Source: Chionoecetes opilio (lineage: Eukaryota; Arthropoda; Malacostraca; Decapoda; Majidae). From it: 64,000 nucleotides of DNA. A program made the position numbers and the translations under genes. The notes under the pieces were generated by a model, which was not told the DNA's origin, ran no database searches, and saw only the letters and a list, made by a program, of their open reading frames with translations. The first letter of the stretch is position 1, and every line of letters begins with the position of its first letter. Shown piece after piece: positions 57,403 through 64,000 of this stretch. The DNA lies in NCBI GenBank assembly GCA_016584305.1, contig JACEEZ010007257.1, forward strand, positions 310,001 through 374,000, read 5' to 3'.

Positions 57403-57969
57403 CAGAGCTGGGCACTAAATACATTGAATGTATTTAAATACCAAATACTATACATGGGAGAAATGTATCTAAATACCAAATATTAAATACATTTTACGAA
57501 TGTATTTTAATACTAAATACTAAATACATCAATTGTATTTAAATACATTTTAAATATGCACAAATTTTAACATGTATTCAGTAATTCATGATTAACAATA
57601 TAAAATGCTTGATAAATGATAATTTGATAGATAGATTTGATAGATTTTGCGTTATCGTAGAAATTTCCTCAGGCCTAAATTTCCTTAAAATAAGGAAATT
57701 TCCTTGAATGTGGAAACACTGGTTCACTGTAACATCAGGTTTGCCAGATAGTTGGGCGGGTTTATGGCCAAATTAACTGATAAAAAAGTAGTATTTACAT
57801 TTATATATTATGAGTACTTAAATACAATGTATTTAATTACTCATTAAAGTATTTAAATACTGTATTTAAATACGTGAAAACCAATGTATTTATAAATACA
57901 GTTCTAAATACACAAATGTATTTAAATACGTATTTAAATACAAATGTATTTAAATACTGCCCAGCTCTG
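57403..57969. mobile_element. hAT miniature element 4 with 8-bp TSD
   Basis: CAGAGCTGGGCA ends inverted, ATATTGAT on both sides (57395-57402 and 57970-57977). Same family as element 3, inverted relative to it. 567 bp, no coding. 57181-57394 and 57978-58167 hold nothing recognised. Confidence 0.95.
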
Positions 57970-58167
57970 ATATTGATGTACTATTTTTTCCATGGTCACA
58001 CCTATTCTTGTAGTCCATTCCAGTCACCTATACTCCTATGGAAGAAACTATACTTTGTGTTATTCGAATACGGAAATATCTTACTTTATTCATATTTACT
58101 TGTGTCTTTCCAAATATCCTAATTAATAATTATGTGAATTAAAATAACTATGTATCAATAATCATTT

Positions 58168-59595
58168 AAAGTAATCGTCCAGACCCATTTTTTTTTGCCG
58201 AATTATGTTGAATGTACATTCAAAACACCTAATCCACCAAAAATAATTGATTTCCAGGCCTTTTTTCCGTAAAAACACGACTTTTGTAAAAAGCGCGCGA
58301 AAAAAAAAATCTTCCCTCCAACAGGGCTACGACTGTTATTGATGACGTCAGAACAGGGACGCCCGCAGACACTCTGTCTGACACCTGTCGGCAAATGTTA
58401 TGATGAGCGATTGTACTTCGGTGTCAGACAGTGAATCTGTCGCTGTGACAGATTTAGAGTACGATGCTCAATCTGACACCGAAAGAAATGACGCTGGTCG
58501 CGTATACTATGAGGAAAACGAACCTCAGATTGTCATGGGATCCTATATGTTTGAGCCCGAGTACGAGGTGGATGAACAGGTGTTAGCAGAGCCTGAGGTT
58601 CAGCAGGAGGACCTGGCACTTCTCCAAAACATGGATTGGTAAATAAGGTTAAACCATGTGTGTGTGGGAATCACAATGAAGGTACTTTCGAGAAAATTCT
58701 ATGGTTAGTTTTGGAGCTACAGTCAAACGCCATTACTCGGAAACCACATACTAGCATTAACTACAGCATAGAGTTGGAAAATATGCGGGCGGGAAGGCAG
58801 AAAGTGTGACAGCCACACCACCACAGGGTCTCTCACCACAGGGCACGCCCACTCCACAACTGGTTTACTTGGTTTACTTGGTCTTGTTAAGAGGCAAAGC
58901 CTCACAGTCGTGGTGGTCCACCGCTGCTGCCAGTTCTGGCGTCCCTGTCTAACAGGGCCACCTGGTATGGTGTTGGACTGAGTCACTGTCTTACGGGGGG
59001 GGGGCGCCGCCCTTGTCCAGCACACCCGTGTACACATGCAGGCTCACCTCACACTCGTCGTCCCAACCCACACACTGGGTAGGCGACTAGTCGCGCTGCA
59101 CACTCTCACCCAGTCTTTCACCCGATGTGTACCCTCACTACACACCGTTTCTCAACACAACTGCTCGCCCCAACACACTATAGGCGTGTATCACCCTACA
59201 CACGCCACTCCTTTCCGTGTGCAAACTTTTCTCGAAAGGCACAGCTGTCTTGCTGCACCCATAAAGGATGCATATATGTGGCATATAGCAAAAAAAATCT
59301 ATCAGAAACACCCAAATATCTTCAAGTACTATATTTATCTCTGTGTTTACGTGCCTCTCTGATCAGCGCGGGAAGATGAGCCTCCCTGATGCTACGTCAC
59401 CGAGCCTGAGCCTGAGCGTCTGCAAACCTTGAGAGCGTTTTGAAAACTCGGGGAATTTGCAGATTTTGATTGCGGATTATTTAAAAACGGCTGACTGGAT
59501 ACAAAAAGTGACGACGTATTGTTGATATACTCGTTAATGGCTATGATTTGATTGCATTAAATCAGGAATGATGAAATGGTCTGGACGATTACTTT
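58168..59595 (+). mobile_element. Inverted-repeat element with a short acidic ORF
   Basis: AAAGTAATCGTCCAGACC at 58168-58185 is inverted at 59578-59595. The interior carries an 80-codon acidic frame (58400-58642) with a candidate splice donor at its end. A segment at 58655-58790 (GTGGGAATCACAATGA, TATGGTTAG, GGAGCTACAG) has a diverged copy at about 60755-60890. No transposase seen and no clean target duplication. Confidence 0.6.
58400..58642 (+). CDS. Short acidic protein or first exon, function unknown
   Basis: ATG-initiated, 80 residues, rich in D, E and S (VTDLEYDAQSDTERND; PEYEVDEQVLAEPEVQQ), ending in LLQNMDW. The last codon overlaps a GTAAAT donor at 58639, so the frame may be a first exon continuing elsewhere. 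No domain recognised with confidence. Its place inside inverted repeats suggests an accessory gene of a DNA transposon. Confidence 0.5.
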   Translation: MMSDCTSVSDSESVAVTDLEYDAQSDTERNDAGRVYYEENEPQIVMGSYMFEPEYEVDEQVLAEPEVQQEDLALLQNMDW

Positions 59596-60094
59596 GAGAT
59601 ATAATCTCATTTAATTACCTTAGTATTAGCCCCTGAAATCATCTAGCCCTGCCTCCTGTAATGGGGCTTGACGTTTCTCTGTTATTTTGCTAGCGTTCTG
59701 CCAGATGTTATTTCATCTTCATGAGGAATATATGTAATAAGCTGACTATACGTCAGTTTAATGCTTGAGATGTTGCAGCTATGAAGTTTGGAAGTGTCTG
59801 CAACTGATGGTCTCCCGTGAGTAAGCCAGCAGACCAGCTGAACGTAGCGATATGACGTCTCCACGTAGTGATTATATGATATAATTAATTCCTTATTTAT
59901 TGTCTTACAATTGATAATGATTATACAATATATCCCCTGTTGGTAATAATGGACGAGAACTGTGCGGTCGCTACCGCCGTCACCACATACGTTTTCTATA
60001 TTATGTTTTGTTCAGTATACTGTACAGTACTAATCCACTTCCGTGTAACCTTCAAAACTTATATACATAGTTTTGTAGAAATTATATAGTTGTC

Positions 60095-60095
<1 letters not shown>
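59596..60095. other. No gene seen
   Basis: AT-rich DNA between the acidic-ORF element and the SINE. No motif recognised. Confidence 0.45.
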
Positions 60096-60125
<30 letters not shown>

Positions 60126-60454
60126 ATATTGGCCTATACCACCTGTAGGCAGTGACTTCTAAGGCTCGGATGGTAGGCCCTGGAGGCTCACTTGAGGGCT
60201 GTGATGGCTGGCCCTCGCCCGTGGTGGCGCAGGCAGGATTTTTATAGTGACGCCTGGTTTCATGGTTAGAGGTTCATGCCGATCCCCTGTGTCCTCCGAT
60301 GCACTCGCAATCGAAGGTAGAGTTAATGGGCAGGGCATGTGGCTGTTCTTAGGCCATTCGACGGTGCAGAAATATTTTGGTTTTCGGCGGGGATCGAACT
60401 CGGATCACTGAGAACGCCACTCGGAGACGCTAACCACTCTGCTACCACCTCCCC
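60096..60454 (-). mobile_element. tRNA-derived SINE, copy 2
   Basis: The reverse complement starts GGGGAGGTGGTAGCAGAGTG (A box) and has GAGTTCGATCC (B box), the same body as the 48232 copy and a poly-A tail (poly-T at 60096-60119 on the plus strand). Confidence 0.9.
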
Positions 60455-60514
60455 AAATACCTCCCCTTAAATGTCTAATACGCATACAAACACACCCTCC
60501 CCTCCCAGGGGCCC

Positions 60515-60735
60515 CCCAACCCTTTAGGAGGTTAGGTTAAGGTTCGGTTAGGTTCATAATCTCGACGGGTGGTCGAGGGGGGCTCCGTTAAGAGGTTAGA
60601 TTTGGTTCAGTTAGGGTAATAATCCTGCCGGCAGCATATTCACGTTTTCTGGAAGAGTATGTGGCGTTTACTCTTGAACACGTCAAGTTAGGTTACGTTA
60701 GGTTACGGTTAGGAAAGGTTAGGTTTTCTGTGACA
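60515..60735. repeat. Degenerate TTAGG-like telomeric repeat patch
   Basis: Repeated GGTTAGGTT and GTTAGGTTACGTTAGG words between 60525 and 60735, with a duplicated segment around TCATAATC/TAATAATC. Opposite strand sense to the CCTAA arrays at 21.5 and 26.4 kb. Confidence 0.75.
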
Positions 60736-60739
60736 GAAT

Positions 60740-61560
60740 ATGTTAACTTTGTATGGGAATCACAATGGGGGTATTTTCGAGAAAGTCCTATGGTTAGGTT
60801 CGGAGCTACAGCCAAGCGTCTTGACTGAAACCACATACTCGCATAGAGAACGGGAATATGCCTCCCGGCAGGGAGAGGCAAGCGGACCACTCGGCGGCTG
60901 GCGGGCGGGCTAGCGAATGCGGGGTGGGGCGGGGCACACTTGTTTTCGTACAATTCCGGCACTCCTCTGGTTTCTGAGACACTGACTATTATTTCCTGGC
61001 CAAGTTTTAGTGCTTGTTCTGATGGAGATACATTGTTGTCAATGGAAACGGCGACCTTAGGATTTGGTGATGAAAATAGAATAAAAAAGCTTTTTATTAG
61101 GTTTCCGGAAAATATAAATACCTATCTGAAAAAACACTAATTTTAGGCAAGAAAAAACCAATCAGTGTCTCGGAAAATGACCGCGCAGTAATCCTCCATT
61201 TCTACCTCCCTTTTTATCATTATCTTATATTTTTTACCTAAAACCCAACTAAATTAAGTTAATTTTCAAATGACCAGCTAGTCAAAATCTGGCACATTGT
61301 TGGAACGTGGAAAACTCCCACATCCATCCTCCTTTTTCTCTTCTTAAAAGTCTCCGGATTTCTCCGCTCTTAGCATTGCGGGGCGCTGTCAACTAGTGTG
61401 GAGTTCGACCCCACACCAAAAAAAATGCTTGTTGCTGAGCTGGTAAAAAATTACCGAGTCAGTCAAAATTGTCCATACCTATAAAACAAAAATAGCATAC
61501 TCCTCGGATAGAAGGAAAGGGAAGAAAAAATATTGACATTTCTTTTGAGCTAGGTGGGGA
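60740..61560. other. Relic of the acidic-ORF element family, then spacer
   Basis: 60755-60890 is a diverged copy of 58655-58790. TTCTGAGACACTGA (about 60971) is weakly inverted near 61164. Further right I see no gene until the GTPase exon. Confidence 0.45.
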
Positions 61561-61610
61561 ATATAGTCTATACTAGACTATTGCACGCAAGTTTTTTTTT
61601 TAGTTTTTTT

Positions 61611-61734
<124 letters not shown>

Positions 61735-61753
61735 GCATTCCCCTTCCACAGGC

Positions 61754-61850
61754 ATGACCAGTAACGCTATTCGTGGTATAAGACGAAAGAAGTCCTCGCT
61801 CTCTGAAGTGAAGATTGCAGTGCTGGGAGCGCCGGGGGTCGGAAAAAGCG
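61754..61850 (+). CDS. Ras-family small GTPase, first visible coding exon (P-loop)
   Basis: A CCCCTTCCACAG acceptor precedes the exon (from 61752); ATG is at 61754 and the exon ends at GTGAGT (61851). It encodes MTSNAIRGIRRKKS then VKIAVLGAPGVGKS. G-x4-G-K-S is the nucleotide-binding P-loop (G1) of Ras-type GTPases. The last codon is split 1/2 across the intron, and exon 2 restores Ala after GKS, as expected. The sequence style is closest to the RERG/RASL11 group of atypical Ras proteins (family recall, not searched). A basic N-terminus precedes the G domain. The acceptor before the ATG implies an upstream 5' exon. Confidence 0.85.
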
Positions 61851-61871
61851 GTGAGTGTATCATTAACAGGT

Positions 61872-62111
<240 letters not shown>

Positions 62112-62554
62112 GTCGTATCCTTAGTGACAGAAGATTGAGTGCCTGTAGCAGCAGAAAATGCCGCGTCAAACACACAAATAGTCTCCTCCTTATACAGTAA
62201 TGGATGAGAAGCACAGCAGTGAAGGAGAAAGAGGAGGTGGTGGAGGTAATGGAGAAATGCCACGTGGGGATCATTCACCATTATCATCACCAACGCTGAC
62301 AGCACGTATCATTCCTATGTGATGGTGGTGGCGGTGGTGATGGTGGTGGTGGTGGTGGTAGAGGATGTTAAGGTAGCAGGGTAAGATCATTAGAAGAGTT
62401 AAAATAGGTGGAAGATCACTGAATATTGATGATTATTTCAAAGATTCGATATATGTTTTTCTCTCTCATTTATGCATGTTAGCAATAGTTGGATATCTCC
62501 GTCATATATTTGCACACTTTCTCTCTTTACACTTGTTTTTTTGTTTATTTGCAG

Positions 62555-62611
62555 CATTAATCGTCCGCTTCCTCACCAAGAGATATATAGGGGAATATGA
62601 CCACCAGGCAG
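62555..62611 (+). CDS. Ras-family small GTPase, second visible coding exon (switch I side)
   Basis: Flanked by a TTTATTTGCAG acceptor and a GTAAGA donor, 57 bp. In phase with the previous exon it reads (A)LIVRFLTKRYIGEYDHQA, the helix after the P-loop and the start of the switch I effector loop. Length, phase and motif together make this a firm exon. The remaining exons (G3 to G5 motifs) lie beyond the window; the following intron is at least 1.39 kb. Confidence 0.88.
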
Positions 62612-62616
62612 GTAAG

Positions 62617-62890
<274 letters not shown>

Positions 62891-62892
62891 TT

Positions 62893-63614
62893 TGCGCCCA
62901 CCACCATTACTGACCAAGGTAAATCGCTGATGGGGGCCGTCACCACCTTGACACACTGCCAACCCTGCCAACACCAATCCGGATAGAACACACTTTCGTT
63001 TATGGCTTGTGCTTAGGACAGACTCAAGGAAATTAAATGTCCCCTAACACCGAGAAGAAGTCCCAGCAGCCGCCAAAATAAACTATTAAGGGTCGTTTCC
63101 GCTGGGTTTATGGGTCAATATAGGTGCGTGCCGCTAAAGTTATTGCCGTAACTTGGCATCCCTTACGATCGCATTCTTTGTGTGATTGCCTCTCGGGTCG
63201 CGGGTATTCATCTCTTGACTAATCCACTAGCGAAAGACAAACCTATTGGCCTGTGTTGGTGTGGGAGAAAACGACGGAGTCTAAGACGCGAGACGCTGCC
63301 AACGTTCCTTGGGGAGACAAGGTGCAGGAAACGCCCTAAAGAGTTGTGTCTTTGTGCTCCTGCTGGTTGATGGAATAGCGATGACGGCTAATTGGTACAT
63401 GCACTTTCCCTGGCTCAGAACTGTTGGCTGAACGGTTAAGCAGCCAAAATTGCATCGCACACTTTATAAGCAAGGTTTGATTAAGCTCATTGAGAAGTAT
63501 AATTAATTGATGTACGTGTTTAAAGAATAGACAATTAAGTGAACGGAAAAGCAACTCTTTCTGCAATCATGTAGTGGCTTAATATAACCGTCATGCTGTC
63601 CATTAACACTTTTT
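62893..63614. other. GTPase intron; nothing recognised
   Basis: No coding exon, RNA gene or repeat that I can support. The small frame at 63182-63370 has no known domain. Confidence 0.45.
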
Positions 63615-63775
63615 TCGACGGGAAGTGCATCAAAGGACACTGGGGGGCGGCATGAGTTTCTAATCATAACAGGCGTCACTATAAAGATCCTTCCTGCACC
63701 ACCACGGGCGAGGGTCAACCATGACAGCCCTCTGAAGAAAGCCCAAAGACGCATAGACGTAGACGTAGACGTAGT
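63615..63775 (+). mobile_element. SINE body fragment without tRNA head
   Basis: GGACACTGGGGGGCGGCATG and GGCGTCACTATAAA match the bodies of the two full SINE copies. The tRNA-like promoter half is missing (5' truncation). The end carries a GACGTA hexamer repeat (about 63752-63770). It lies in the GTPase intron; 63776-64000 holds nothing recognised. Confidence 0.8.
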
Positions 63776-64000
63776 CATAGATGTAGAAAAGGACAAAAAT
63801 TATCGAAGGAAAATATTCGATTACTAATGCCCAACATTCAATTTCCTTTAATCGTGGCGTCTTTGTATTGCTAGAGAGTTAAATATTTGACTATCGTCTA
63901 GCTTTGACATATTGTGAAATCATAATCATGCTTCTTGTTTATTGCTCCAACTTTGAAGAATGTGGCATGTATTGACATTAAAGGGCAGAGAGAAAGAGAG

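Noticed and set aside
59036..59379. Overlapping 84- and 108-residue frames
   Set aside because: Two overlapping frames in a transposon interior with no domain and no codon preference.
60971..61176. Short inverted repeat TTCTGAGACACTGA
   Set aside because: Only about 14 of 16 bases match and no flanking duplication; could be chance.
61375..61430. tRNA-like B box (GAGTTCGACCCC)
   Set aside because: No matching A box or cloverleaf nearby; a single 11-bp match is weak.

Overview
The window is eukaryotic nuclear DNA from an arthropod, most likely a decapod crustacean (inference). Supporting this are spliceosomal exons with GT/AG borders, degenerate arthropod-type telomere repeats (TTAGG/CCTAA), long CT, GT, GA and AT microsatellites, a tRNA-derived SINE, and many LTR, non-LTR and DNA transposons. 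There is no bacterial-style operon, CRISPR array or rRNA gene. Only one confident host gene is present: two coding exons of a Ras-family small GTPase near the right end (61754-61850 and 62555-62611, plus strand).

Left third (1-16 kb): two nested BEL/Pao LTR retrotransposons on the minus strand. Element B (5141-13907) is complete in structure: two 256-bp LTRs that differ at three positions and a 5-bp CTAGG target-site duplication. Its own integrase gene is split by a 5'-truncated RTE-type LINE (6434-8979, 12-bp target duplication). Element B appears to sit inside the 5' LTR of an older, deleted element A. That LTR was also hit by a terminal-inverted-repeat (TIR) element (13980-15207) and by a small foldback (15631-15879).

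Middle left (16-28 kb): a LINE interrupted by a degenerate CR1-like LINE, 26-bp and ~156-bp tandem repeats, and a nested stack in which a CR1 fragment holds a hAT element, which holds a THAP-exon element, which holds a TA-flanked miniature element. Telomere-like repeats and a second RTE copy follow.

Centre (28.5-31.2 kb): a DNA transposon with ~145-bp TIRs. Its only visible gene encodes a predicted FEN1/XPG-like nuclease with a cysteine-rich CXC-like tail, broken by one stop codon. No DDE transposase is visible. This is the most interesting system in the window.

34-47 kb: a palindromic C-rich minisatellite (35.0-39.4 kb); a foldback element split by a near-intact RTE copy (39802-42756); a TIR element containing a hAT remnant that still encodes part of the hAT dimerisation domain; and an inverted-plus-tandem foldback (46.3-47.2 kb).

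47-61 kb: a shattered RTE copy carrying a SINE, a third LINE family and a small TIR element; a second copy of the microsatellite-carrying TIR family (51034-53238); two copies of one hAT miniature family in opposite orientation; an element with a short acidic spliced ORF; another SINE; and telomere-like repeats.

61-64 kb: the Ras-family exons, each flanked by complementary microsatellites. Most of the window is therefore a transposon graveyard next to one host gene, with target-site duplications that allow much of the insertion order to be read.
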